NCBI RefSeq assembly: GCF_014805625.2 | Contig: NW_023998415.1 | Span: forward strand, 50,019,908-50,083,907 | Length of the DNA stretch: 64,000 bases | Direction of reading: 5' to 3' | From: Glossina fuscipes | Lineage: Eukaryota > Arthropoda > Insecta > Diptera > Glossinidae | Part shown: piece by piece, positions 1 through 13,600 of the stretch | Position numbering within the stretch: position 1 is the first letter of the stretch | How the letters are laid out: each line of letters opens with the position of its first letter | Notes under the pieces: model-generated | Told to the model about the DNA's origin: nothing | The model's database searches: none | Seen by the model: the letters and a program-made list of their open reading frames with translations, nothing else | Made by a program: the position numbers and the translations under genes

Positions 1-470
1 TGAAAAGCAACCCTTTATATGGAGAGAACGATTGATTAATTTCTAGGTCTCTATGACAGCAAAAAATAAAACGACTTTTGCTGCATCTGTCGAAAGTCCA
101 TTTCACGCTATACATGAAGTAAAATGAGTGACAAAAAAGCAAGTAAATATATAATTGTATAGCAGACGTCAAAATCATATTCGGAAAGCTTTATCTAAAA
201 ATTTTAATTTCTTAAAAGAAACATTGAAAGAGTTTCAGCGTCATACTTATGAATGATGAAACTTTCATTTGGAAATACGTTTAAATAAACAAAAGTACTT
301 TCTAAAAACGCCTATTATTGTAATAGAGCAGGCAAAAATCAACAAGTAAGACATCCGCATGCAACTTCCCAGTAAGGAATCATTTGGCCAAGAAAAACTT
401 TTTGGAGCGTTTGGCGAAAAGTTTGTAATTTCAAGGGAAAAATTTCTCTCCAGAAATAACTTCACGTAAG

Positions 471-1290
471 AAACAAGTAAGAAAGTTAAATTCAGTCAGG
501 ATCGAATCTTTTATACCTTTCGCCGTTATGCTAAAAAAAACAAAAGAACTAAAAGAACAATATTTTCATGCTCTATAATATGGAGTGAGCGGAGCTGATT
601 TCTTCTATTTTCAACATGAAAGTTTTTGTCGCATAAAGCGCATGTGGGCGTTGTAGGTGTGTCGTTTGAAAAGTTCAGGTCAATTCCAAATTCCTTTACA
701 AATTTTTAAGCGATATCTTCATTTTCGCTAACGGGAGAATGTTTACAACAAATACTACACAGTTGTGCAGCTGGAGAGGCGAACGGACGGACATGTTTAG
801 GTGCATTCCAAATTTGAAACTGACCAAGCATTTGTATACTTTATAGGGTTTTTGAAGCTTGTTTCTGCGCGTTGTAAGGGTATTGAAAAAAAAATTAAAT
901 TTTGATGCACTATAATATTAAAAGGACTTGGTCAATTTTTTCCATTTTTCAACGCAAATGTCGCAGCATCGTTCATAGAAGATGGGCGCTCAAATTCTTG
1001 TACGTTTATTTGCCCTAGTTTATGACTAAACAAAGACGGAAGTGTTCTGAGTTCACGTGATGTTGTGGGCGATTGGTGTATTTTCAGTACACACCCGCAT
1101 GCAAGAGCTTCCAATGTGTTTGCCAAATTTGAAATCAATAGCTTCAGTTTTGCGGCCAGGGGAATGTTTTCAACAGACATATCACAGACGGACAGGCTTA
1201 AAGCGATTCAGAATTTGGTCCTGAATATGAATACATGTACTTTGGTACAAAAGAAGTGCTTCAGAACATTCATGACTGGCCTTAGAGATC
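471..1290 (-). mobile_element. Helentron/DINE-1-like element, family I
   Basis: The left edge reads AACAAGTAAGAAAGTTAAAT then an imperfect TCAGTCAGGATCGAATC hairpin and a TTTATACC box, the inverse of the family I 3' end seen at 13000 and 47600. Two internal GGACGGACA/CGGACAGGCTTAA boxes (about 783 and 1189) show the duplicated module typical of this family. Long frames inside it are not genes. Confidence 0.55.
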
Positions 1291-1724
1291 TGTCTGTAGA
1301 GGTGATCAAATTTTTTGCCCAAACGATTCAGATCTTCGCCTTCCTTGTTATGATAGCAGCTTCAGAAAGTCGCAGAACCCTTGGTTGTTTTCAGCAAGCA
1401 GAAGATTTCTTGTCAGAAGTCATTCGATACACAAGACATGACATCGGGACACTTCAACATAAATTCACTACAGCATAAATTCAGTTCAAAAAGAATGAAT
1501 TGAAATGTTTTCCCTAAGATAATACGCACAACCTTCTCTGCAACCTAACATTCGTTGTCATATAATGCTATAACAGCGTAGGTGCGTTTTTTTTCTCTTG
1601 TTTTTTACATTGTCAGTTAGGCAATGAAATCATTTTCCATAAAATCATTTAAGATCATCTAAACGTTCTTCTAATACAAGTTGCAGATAGTTGTTGATGT
1701 AATGATATATATACGTACAATGAT

Positions 1725-1725
1725 A

Positions 1726-1760
<35 letters not shown>
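1725..1760. repeat. (TA)n microsatellite
   Basis: A run of alternating TA about 34 bases long. The frame over it on the minus strand is an artefact of the repeat. Confidence 0.9.
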
Positions 1761-1762
<2 letters not shown>

Positions 1763-2139
1763 TATACATACATACTTATAAATAATAATAAAGTGTATAT
1801 ACATATAAAAGTATGTATATACGTTTTTGATTCTTTTATCTAAAAATGTGAGACTTTTTTTGCTTCTCATTTTACAAATGGTTTGTAAAGCACATATTGT
1901 ACAATATTTGGTTTCTTGTCGCTTTTCAAGGAAATCGCAGTTTTTTTTTTGCTTTTCATTTTTCCAGTTAAAAAAATGCATTATTTATAACAATGGGAAG
2001 ACTTAGTTTTCTTTTAGTTATATAGTTTGTTATATTGAATTTGTGCGAACATCTTAAACGACTTAAAATAGTCCCATTGTTTTAATAAAACCCATCGATC
2101 CAGAATAAATGATTAAGGCAAAAAGACAAGATGCTGCAT

Positions 2140-2460
2140 CATCGATTAAGCCTGTCCGTCCGTCTCTTTATCTAATATCTATTTGGCCAATGATTTTTGC
2201 ATTGAAACCATAAGTGGCAATTTTCGAATCTATTGCCTTAAAATTTGCTATACTATAAAATTTTTTGCCCTATGGGCGGATCCTATTGAAAATGATTTGA
2301 ATCGGATCATTTTTACAATCACTTCTCATATAACGACCTATCTTGAATTAGTCGTTGTATGAAACAACTTTGAATATTTCTTTACAATAATCGGTGACAG
2401 AAAGTATTTTATAATGTAACATAAATCCACAAAAATTGGATAGAGTCCCGCCGCGTTTTC
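2140..2460 (+). mobile_element. Helentron-like fragment, family II
   Basis: This is a partial copy carrying AAGCCTGTCCGTCCGTCTC and downstream family II sequence. Neither end is well preserved. Confidence 0.4.
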
Positions 2461-2867
2461 CCATGTAACTTAACTGTTCTTATAAAGAGAAGTCTTTAGA
2501 TAACAACAAAGCCCTATTTTTAGGCTTTCATATCATGTAATTCATCAAAGTTGCTGAAGCAAAGTCTCTTTACTGTACTAAATTGTAACTATTGTAGTCG
2601 GGTGTAACTCCCCCTATAAGGACTCTCAGGAAAGGTTAAATTCTATATGCCAGCAAGATTTAATTTGTGGATGAATATACTACGGTTAGTAATAACGTAA
2701 ATTGACCAGGATGCGCTTAAGAAACAATTACGAATAGTTGAAGGCGTTCAAAACGCTGGAGCAACAAGAGTTCTATAAAAAATTTCATGTGGGATAAGGG
2801 TGGGTAAGGACAGTATTCAAAGTCGAGCAGAGGTCACCTGATGGATCTTTATATTTTTATACCCTAA

Positions 2868-3898
2868 ACAAAGGAAAACATGACAGTCGGGCTAGGTCAA
2901 CTATTAAATACTCTGCATCACATTATCTAACTCGATCCTTATTTTTGCCATAGAACACAAAAATTTTATCCTGTTTTTATAGAAACTTACTATTATTGGA
3001 GAAATTAGACCTTTTTGCTTATTTTTCGCAAGGACGGTTTCGCAAGGGCTATGTAAATTGTGGTATATATTAAAAATTCAGATAGTTCATTTGTGTATCA
3101 AGCTACTATTATGGAACAATTTTTGTCATAAAATATAAAATCTTCAACTTTTCTGTGCTAAAAAGCAAAAATGTTCGTAAAAATCCTCATATAGAGTAGG
3201 ATCCAAAAATAGGTGTGGGTGCTCCAAAGTTGGTACAATGAATTTTGGTATCTTAAATTACCATTGTGGGTCAATTTTCATCACCACACATTAAAACAAC
3301 GACTTTTCTGCTCTACAAAGAATCAATTCTCATGAAAGTCCTTGCTAAGATAGGATCCAAAAAGTAAGCATAGGTTGTACCCAAATTTGCTAAAGTTAAT
3401 TTTTACCTTAAATTACTATTATAATGCGATTTTCATCATGAAAGATTGAAAATTATACCTTTTTGTCGTATCAACTTTAGTTTTCGTTATATGAGAAATT
3501 GTTCAAGAATTGTCTCAGCCGTTCCAAAGTTTTCATTCAGAATGCGGAAACTTTGTTACTTAACCGTTTTTGTCCAGAAATTTTGAAAATTACAATTTTT
3601 TCCATATGACGATACTTTGAAATAGGGTGCCATATGGTGAGTAGTAGTAGTTGAAAAAGTGGACCTATACCAAACATTTTCAATAGCGTTCGTCCATGGG
3701 CCAAATTTCATCAAAATATCTCAAGAATTGCGACCTGGGGCTTGAATACAATTTTACATCAGACAGACATCAGACGGTCAAATGGACAGACAGGCTTAGA
3801 TCAATTCACATTATGATTCTGAGAAGATCGGTATAATAAAAGGTGTATCTACTGTAACCCACGCTAACTTCATATACCCTGTACCACAAGTGGGTTAT
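2868..3898 (-). mobile_element. Helentron-like element, family II, near full length
   Basis: The right edge, read on the minus strand, starts CCACTTGTGGTACAGGGTAT, then TTATTATACCGATC and AATTGATCTAAGCCTGTC. The left edge holds the decayed 3' hairpin (GTTGACCTAGCCCGAC). At about 1.03 kb this is the longest family II copy in the window. It lies immediately before a plus-oriented 3' fragment. Confidence 0.6.
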
Positions 3899-3899
3899 A

Positions 3900-4335
3900 A
3901 AACGGTCCACTTTCCCATATTTCATGCTGAAAATTAATTTGTCATACTAAATTGGCAAAGAAATCAAACTTACCGAATTCAGGCCATGTAGGTTTGTCTT
4001 TTGGATATCACCACATATAAGAATTCTCGGGCGCAATGTTAACCCATATATCCCACAAAGACCTAATCATTAATGTTTTATGATCACAATTTGTTCACGA
4101 TAGCAATCTAACATAAAAATTAAGTGCAGCAAATTTGTTCAGCATGAGACTAATTTTTGGGTCCCATTCCACGTAAGATATCTCCGCCATAGCGATTTAA
4201 CCAAAAATATTAACGGCACATAGCGCATAGGTTTAGTTTTTAGATCATAACTTATATCTAATAATTGTATTAAGTCAACTAGTGTAGGATATTTAATGGC
4301 CGTCTTTGCCTAACTACAATATTCGTATTTGTTTC
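3900..4335 (+). mobile_element. Helentron-like 3' fragment, family II
   Basis: The right end GTAGGATATTTAATGGCCGT then TGCCTAACTACAAT corresponds to the family II 3' end (GTAGGGTATTTAATG, hairpin, ACTATAATG). It lies head to head with the minus-strand copy at 2868-3898. Confidence 0.45.
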
Positions 4336-4671
4336 TTTTAGTTGAAGCATTAGTGAAGCTAGTTAAGTTCATAGCTACGCTTATAAGTACGAGAAGTGTA
4401 AACTTATACATTGTTTGTCAATGAAAAAGTCGGTGCATACTCTTTTCGATAGCGAACTGTTAGTAACTAACTGTTTATCTTCTCAGCTATCGTTCTATTT
4501 CTCATAATTTCAGATATATTCAGTGGCATTGTTTTTGTGTTTTTTCTTTTGGTTTTTTTTTTTTTTTTATCTAAATAGCATTTTGTTTTTCTATCTTGTG
4601 TGCATTTTGAAATAATCAAAGTGAAATGTTATTGCTATTGTTGTTGTTTATGTCTTCTTCTTTTTATCTAG

Positions 4672-7600
4672 ATTACAATAATATATGGCTGCATTTTTAT
4701 CACTGGTATTTTGGGTAACATTTTAATCTGCGTGGTTATTGTGAGACATCCCAGCATGCATACGGCTACAAATTATTATTTATTTAGCTTAGCGGTATCG
4801 GATCTTTTATATTTATCGTTTGGTAAGTTAAAGAACTTGCTTTAGAAAAAAACACAAAGTTTTGCTATTTTTTGTTTACAAAATACAAAAACTTAATTTT
4901 AAGGTCAAGGTTAAAAATTTAAAGATATATTTTTGGCAAACAAAATTCAAGCTCATAACTCATATAAAAATAAATCGATTTCATTGTAGAATGTAACTCA
5001 AATGTAACTCATGTACACCACGTATTCACTAAATTATGTTAGACAAATTCTCTGTGTTTGTTATATTAAGTGAATAGAAACATTTTTAATAGACGCATAA
5101 ATTCAAAATTTTATACTCATAGTTGAATCAATTTAATTAAACGAAGCTAAATAAAACGAACAAAGAAAAATATTGAAAGGATGGCAGAAATGGAATGCAA
5201 TAGATTCCAAATTTTATGCTCACTATTAGAGAAGTTTTCAACGTAACACTGTGCACTGATGTGATACTAAAATTTCAAGATAAGATTTTATATTAGTTCA
5301 AAGTCAGTCCATCAAACCAACGACATAGGAAGGGATATTATACCTTTTTTAACCTAATTGGCCATATATACTTTTGTATATATAGTCTATAAAATAAAGA
5401 TGTAAGTTAATTATGGACTAAACTTTGAGCCACGTTTTGAGCCAAGTTAAAAGGCACCAAGTGTAGCTTACCAGTTCGAGCATTCACACTACAATCACAC
5501 TCTTAGCGGATAGATAGAGAAAGCTGGGGTAAACTGAACGTTTGCTTAGTTTATTCGCAACATTCAAGGAACATTCAAGAAATCTTGGAATATAAACATA
5601 TTCACCTCGCGAAAAAAGGAAATTATCATCATTGCAATGCAAGCAATAAAATAAATACCTAAAGCATAGAGAAGATAAAACAATTTATGCACATTTTCAG
5701 GACAGACTTTTAAGTCAAATATTATAAAAAGTTCTTATGAACTTGTCGTTGTCGAACATGTATGTAAATGTGTTTTAAGAAAGAATGTTTTTTTTTTTAT
5801 TAAAATATTTTACAAGTCATTTTATTCAAAGTGTTTTCTCTCGAATAATTCCTCAAACATGGCTTTATGCTGAAAAATCAACTCACAATTGTTTTCCGAA
5901 TATTTTCCTCCACCACTGTCGTTGCAATCATTAACTGTGTAGCATTAATTGTTAGCGACAACCCTTTTCAGGAATGGTCTCATGAACTCAGATAGTTGAT
6001 TTAAGTGATTCTGTGGTCTCCGGCATGTTTTACTGTGACATTTCCCCTGCGCCTGTCTTTCATCATTCATCGGAATATAGTTGCACTAAACGGCAAAACA
6101 AAAGGGGAAAGTCAATAAATAAATGACGATATGATGATATTATTATTAATTATGGGATCCTCTTGAGATCGCTCAAAATGTAATAACACTTCAAATGACC
6201 CATCAGTCAATAATTTTCCTTTTCCTAAATAATGGAATGCTATTTCCTAAATAATGGAATGTCCAAATTTCATATGTTTTTTGATAGAAGAAATGCCGTC
6301 AAGCCGAGAAGTGGCTTGAAAACTGTTAGGATAAGTGCTGTTCGTCAAAAAATTTATAACATTTTAAACGAGATTGTGCTGCATGCAGTGAGTGACAAAA
6401 AAATATCAAAACTAACGTCAACAATCTTTCTCGCTAGCGCACAAGCGAAGTTGCAAGAGATAACTACGATATCAAAAGACAAATAAAGCGTATATAGCCA
6501 ATAGGATTCATCCTTGAGTTAAAACACGTCCATGTAGTACGTTTCATCAAAATATCTCAAAAATTGTGACCTGTAATTCATACACAAACATACGTGGACA
6601 GACAGAGGCATGGACGGACGGAAAGACAGATATGGGTAAACAAACCATTGTGGAACATAGTTTTCATGCGAGGGTATCTTTAGTCGTTGTAGATTTTCGA
6701 AAACACGCATAAACTTAATATGCTCCGCACCATGCAAGGCGTATGGTATAACGATGGAGGGAGATTACGCGAAGACGGAGAATACAGATTATCTGATCGA
6801 TTAATTTTGCTGAGTGCTCTGAATTTTTCATAAAAAGATTTTTTAAGTCAAAAATTTTTCGTTTAACATTTCTTTCCGTCGTTGTGAAGCACAATAAAGT
6901 ATGTTAAACTTTTTTGTTTTTAGGTCTGCCAACGGATGTGATTGCGTTTTGGCATCAATATCCATATTTATTTAGTTTACCATTTTGTAAGATACGTGCT
7001 TATATATCGGAAGCGTAAGTAGAAGACAATTTTTAAAGAAAGAAATAAAAAAAAAAACAAATAAATAATATAATAAAATAAAAAGGAAAAAGAAAAATAA
7101 TTGATTTACATTTTCTTTTAGCTCCACGTATGTCTCCGTCTTTACAATTGCTGCCTTCTCGGTGGAACGTTATTTGGCTATATGTCATCCTCTGCATACA
7201 TATGCTATGAGCGGTTTCAAAAGAGCCATCCGTATCATTATAGCTTTGTGGTTAGTGAGTTTTTTGGGTGCTATACCCTTCGGTATTATGACAAACATTA
7301 TTTACACTTACTATCCTTTAGGTAAAAGTGAGAAGAACTTTTCTTTTTAGGAGTTTAGAGATGAGAGTAAACTTTTGCTTTCCTTCGTTTTTTTTTTTTT
7401 TTCTTTCTCTTTTCTCTTTTCTTTTTAATATTTTAAGATAATAAAATTATACCAGAATCAGCATTTTGTAGTCTCCAGCTAATACATGATATACCATTAT
7501 TTGAATTATCATTTCTGGTATTCTTTCTCGCTCCTATGCTTTTGATCATATATTTCTATGGCCGCATGGGCGCAAAAATCAATTCGAGAACCTTACAAAA

Positions 7601-10600
7601 TTTAGGTAAGTTCATCGCTAACATATTGAATAAAGGAAACCATCTATGCTTTACTTCTCTATTTCTCTATACTTTATGAGTAGGTGTACAGCATGCGTCT
7701 AAGGAAGGCGAAGTACGTCATTACCAATCTCGGAGGGCTGTAATCAGAATGTTAGGTAAGTTTTACCCTCCATTTTTTTGCTTGCATATATTTACACCGA
7801 TACAGATCGGCTTTGAACGAAGGTAATTTAAAACAATTCGATTTTCGGAATTTGATAGTCCTAGACTTTCGTCTAATCTGCGACTATCAAAAAGCCAATT
7901 TTTACGGTAAGTTTCTGACTTATTGTGTAACATCCATCTATCTGCCGTTCTAGATGGTCTCTCATTCTGCTCAAAATTTCATCTCTCGGCGATTGTTACG
8001 GACATTAAAAGGTATCTTTTATCAATAATGGTAGTTGGGCTGTGATTGCTTGCTCTTTCATTCTCATTCTTTGTATGGGTAAAAATTCTGACAATAGTTT
8101 CTTGGCGTGACGTCACTTTCTCTAAAACATCTGCGAAGAAGAAGCATATATAACTCTGTATTTCTAAGTGAATATGCCCTATGCACTTTTAAGTGTATAT
8201 ATACGAGCAGCAGGTAAGTAGAAAATATGATTTTCTTTCCTTTCATCGTTTATTTGATGTTGAAGAGTTTTAAATTTTATACTCAGCAATTTCTTCAATA
8301 AATTTCAATGATAATATGCTAAGAAGGAATGTGAAGAAATTCCAAAATATTTCAGGCCATAGTAAAACATTCTAAATAAAACATTCTAGAATACATTCTG
8401 CAATACGTTAACTCATATGTAACGTGAGAAATCGCAGAAATATGTCAAACATATGTGTAACCGGATAAAATTAGTAAATGAATGTAAAAAAAATGAGTAA
8501 ATTAGATAAAGATAAAATTGGTACAAGGTATATTAAGTTAGCGCAGACGGGCTTAAGATAGATCCACCTTTTGTTATACCGATCGTTTCAGAATCATAAT
8601 CCCGATTGATCTAAGCCTGTCCGTCCCACTGATGTCTGCCCACGTATATTTGTGTTCAAGTTATACGTCGCAATTTGTGAGGTGTTTTCATGAAATTCGG
8701 CCCAAAGACGAACGCTATTGAAAATGGTTCGAATCGGCCCACCTATTCAAAAAAAAAATTGCAATTTTCAATAGTTCTCGGCAAAAGTGGCTAATCAGTA
8801 CTGTTTCGACATTCTAAATTGGTATGAAAAGTTTGGACCGGCTGGGTCAATTTTTGGACTCCCTCTCATATAACGAAAATTGTCGTTCGTTCGGCAAAAA
8901 GGTATAATTTTCAATGCTTCATGATGAACATTATATTAAAATAGTTTTGACTGTAAAAAATTTCGATCATCACGGTCTATTTTTGGGGTCCTATTCTAAT
9001 AAGAAATTTCACGAACATTGGTCCTTCGTATAGCAGAAAAATCGAAGTTTTAACAGGTGGTAATGGAAAGTGATTCATAATATGATAATAATTTCATACA
9101 AAAATGAACTCTACAAAATTTGGACTATCTAGGCCTATTTCTCGATCCTGCCCTATGTAAGCATTATGGTTGCACTACATTAGGTTGCGATGTGATGTAG
9201 AGTATTAAATGGTCGGCATTGCCCGACTATAATGTTTTTACTTGTTTTTTAAAATAATATAGTTCTTCATATTTCTCGATATTCATTGAAATTTGTCGGA
9301 GCATTTGTCGGACATAAAATTCAGAATTCTTCAATGTGAAATAAACAACCAAAGGAAAACGGATTATATTTGCTACATACACGCTTACTGGTCGGTTTTT
9401 TTCATACGCGCACACTCATATGTATTTCATAGCTCATGTATATTTAAAAACACAGCATTATATATACTCCTGTACATGCATATGATGAGAATGATAGAGC
9501 AAGCAATCAAATTACTGCTAATTTGCTAACAGTATTGCTACTGTTGTTGATAACAGAAACATCTCCTAGTTGGAACTTTAAGTTAAATATTGGATCATCT
9601 TGCTATTTAGTTGTGTCTAGTTCTTCTTTTCAAAACACTCGTCACAGCTTTAATAATAACAGAGGAAAAGACAAAATACTAAAGTGTATGACATAGAAGA
9701 GTTTCTCTAATTCTACCGCATTTAAGAGTTGAACCCGCGAACCGCTAAGTTGGTAGTCGGGATTCTTATCTATTGCTAATTTAGTCTTAAGATGCGTCTT
9801 ACGTCGTTTAGTATTGAAAAAAATTGTTTATTTCGAATAATGGCGTCGTGTCATCTATGATTATCACGGTTATTTCTAATTACTCGAATGCCATAGCAGG
9901 CATTACGACGGAAGATCAGATAAGAATTTAGATATAAGGTTTGGTAATAGGTGTTCTCGACTAAAAAAGCCATACCACGGCAAGTAGAAAATCAGGACGG
10001 TATTGACTTTGATTATCATGGTATAGGGGAGTTTGTGTGAATTCCTTTCGCCCGACCAAACTCTTAGCAAGAGATGTTATTAAAGGGGCAGGGGTTATTT
10101 TTATCGAGCTTATGGTGTCAGCAAACAGCTGTTGAATGTATTGTTCTGGAAGACTATTGGACCAGAAATTCAGTTTATGTCACATCGTACTTAATTCCCT
10201 CTGTGCGTTAGTTTTGGTTCTCCTTGAAGCTCAAAGAATCCCTACGAAGACATCGTTTTAAGTCAATCGACAAGATACAGTGTCAATCTAAGAAGGCCGC
10301 TGCCGAGGCTATTCTAGATAACTATTTTAAAAACTTTAGAAAAACATTTTTATAAATATATTCGATTAAAAGGGAGGAAATTGGGAGGAATAACAATCTG
10401 TGCTTTACTTAAAAACATTTATTACTCTTTTAGCAAAGTAGTATAAGCGATTTTAGATTTCGAGCACAAAAAACCAAACCACAAAGTGGTCGGAGATGCT
10501 TCAAGCTTCTGAGAAAATTTTTTTAGGTTAGAAGGAGACTAATAGGCATATATTTAAACAGTGAACAAAAACATAATTTTTAAAAAACATTAAAAACGTC

Positions 10601-13600
10601 CAAAACCGCAGTCATTCTGATGAGGCAGCTTTAATTCCAATAGCCCTAGGGCATGCAGTGTAATTGATTCAAATTTGAATTTTAAAGAAGAAGACAAAAT
10701 AGACTTTTAATCTACACGGCTATAGCCAACGGTTTTTTAGGATATGCTTCAGCGACTTTTTTCAGTTATTGATCGAGATTTAAGTCATAATGTATGCTTT
10801 GTACCCTTTCAGTTTCATCGCACTCACACTTCAACCATTCAACTATTTCCCTGCGAATTTCCATATTAGGGTCTCGATATTTCACAATGTCAGTATTCCT
10901 ATATTTACGATGTTACGATCCATTAGGTCCCCATCAGACTTCCGTTAGGCTTAATTGCAAATTTCTAAATGCTTGGCACAAGAGCTCAGCGCTTTCAACC
11001 TCTTACTCTACACAACGGTTGTCTCAATAAAGTTATGCTAAAGTTTTCTCCATTACAATTTCTTTTACAAAAACATGAATACTTTTTAAATAAATTTATT
11101 TGTGGATTTGAGAAATTCGAGGATAATAGATAGGAGATTAGGCCGCAACTTTGCAGAACGTATTCTTTCCAGAGTCCTTCCGAAAAAAGCCACAGATTTC
11201 AAGGAAAAAAGTTTTTGGCCGTAACGAATTTTTTTCTACGTAATTTAAAGAGTTCAAAACATGAAAAGAGAAACAATGATTTTTTTTGAAAAATTAGCAG
11301 CGACGTTATCTCTTAACGATAAACGTATGCTTGTATGTAAGAATCTAAGCATGCATGTTGTAAAAGAATCTAAAACATTCATCGTAATGGACTTTCTTGT
11401 ATAGAATTTCTTTCGATGAGAAGGCCACAGTTGTAATGAAAATGATACTACAAGCACTTTAATCAATTAACCGGACTAATTGTAGGCCTATACAGGCTAG
11501 AGGTTATCTTAACCTATGCGAGTAGAAATAACCAATCAGTTCGTTTGTAATCGTGTTAAATAAAAAATTTCTAACAATGATACGGAACTTGTAACTTGAA
11601 ATTATTTGCTTATGAAATAATACATGCCTATACGAAGATAGAGGTTGTCGTAGCCTATGCGAATAGAAATAACCAAGGTTTGATTGTATTCACGGGAGAA
11701 ACATAGCATACTTTCTGTTATTATTATTGTCGGTATTATAAATTTAGTCAGAGAATAAATTCTAAGATTAAAGTCTAAAAGCACTGGCATCTAAGGCTTT
11801 CGGCTTTATTAAAAACTCGACCGCACTTGAGGTTTGAACCCACGACCATTGAGAGTTTCAAGTCAAGATTCATGCCCACACGGCCACTCAAGCGGATACT
11901 TTCTGTTACTGTTACGGATTAAATAAAACATTATCTCATTTTGTCTATTACAGCATTTTCTAACAACGATACGGAATACACATTTTTCATAACTTGAAAT
12001 TATTTGCTTATGATGTAAAATTTTTCTTGTTTCTTTGCTGGATGTTGTAACGAATTTCTTTTAAATTTTCAAAATATGAAATAAGTAATTCTTACTGCAA
12101 CGTATATATTAAATATCAAATAGCTTGTTTTGCTTTTCGATACCATAAATAAATTTGCATATTTTATACCCATCACCGAAGGAGGAGGAGTATATTCATT
12201 TTGTCAAAACGTTTGCAACGCCCCGAAGGAAGCATCAAGAACCGCGCAAAAAGTATACATATTCCTAAGCAAATTCTAGATCGATTTAAGCATGTCTGTC
12301 TGACCATCTGTCCGTATAGATAATGTCTCTTGTCAACATTCTCCTGGTCATAAAAATGATGCTATCGACTTCAAATTTGGTAGACGCATTGAAAGTTCTT
12401 GCACGCAGATTTGCATTGAAAATGGGCTAAATCGGTCAAAGGACACGCCCATAGGACCACGTATACTTATAAATAATTCGCTTTTCAAAGCGAATGAAAA
12501 ATTGGCTTTTTGCTCATTACTGATAAACTATACCAAATAAATGTCAAATAAAAATTTGAACGCATATTCTGTAGGCGATGTTGCAGTACCTGCCCACCCA
12601 ATATTATAGTGTATCAAAATTGAATTATTTTTTCAATATTTTGATAAAACACAGAAACAAGCTTCCAAAACCCGATAAAGTATACAAATTCTTGGCCAGT
12701 TTCAAATCTTGAATGCCCGACTATTCTGCCGTCCATTTGTCTGTTTATGCAATTTTGTAGTATTTGTAATAAACATAGTCTCGTAAGCTATGATGAATTT
12801 GCAAAAGAATTTGAAATGGACCTAAACTTTTCAAAGAAGACGCCTCCGACGCCCACATGCATCTACGAAAAAGACTTTCATTATGAAACAAGAAAATAAT
12901 CAACTCCATATTACAGAGTATAACAATTTTGTTCTTTGACACCTTTTATCTTTTTTTGGTGTAAACGGTGGTGGTTATAAGAGATTCGGTCCCGATCGAA
13001 TTTAAATTTCTTACTTGTCACATTTGTATCTTTATATATTATTATTCAAGGCTTATTGCAATCGTCGTCTTATATGAAAATAAAAACATCTGTTGCAATG
13101 TCACAGTTAGATACATTCTTATGCTGCATAAATGTGCTCATGTATATATATATATATATATATATATGATAGAATTTTGAATAACAAATATGTACTCCAA
13201 AAATTTCTCAGTTTACGTTCCATTTAATCAACAGTGCATATAAAAACTTGAAATTTTTCTTATCAGCAAACAAAAAAAAAAAAAAACAATAAGGAAGATA
13301 GTAAAAATATATAAACATTTTCCTGATAATGACGCTTGAGTATTAAGTATCTAAACTTAAAGTAATGGCGGTAGTTTCGAATATTTGACTGATGGCAAAC
13401 GGGAAGCGAATATTTATAACAGCACTCTACAAGTGGGCAGTGCGATGTCTGCACTAGTTAATAGCATTTATAGAAAATTGTTCCTATTGGGGAGACAATA
13501 ATTTGCAGACAGACGCATGGCGAAACGAGAAGATTTTAAATTTATTTAGCAAAAATCTATAAGTAGCAAAGCACATGAATTTTCAAAGACTTAATAAAAG

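Noticed and set aside
1065..1478. 137-codon plus-strand frame
   Set aside because: It mostly lies within a Helentron-like family I element and shows interior boxes of that repeat rather than a protein domain.
1655..1981. 108-codon minus-strand frame
   Set aside because: The frame is created by the (TA)n microsatellite, which encodes Ile-Tyr repeats.
6232..6486. 84-codon frame in a CAPA-receptor intron
   Set aside because: It begins in a 21-base near-duplicate (CCTAAATAATGGAATG), has no splice fit with the receptor and no recognisable domain.
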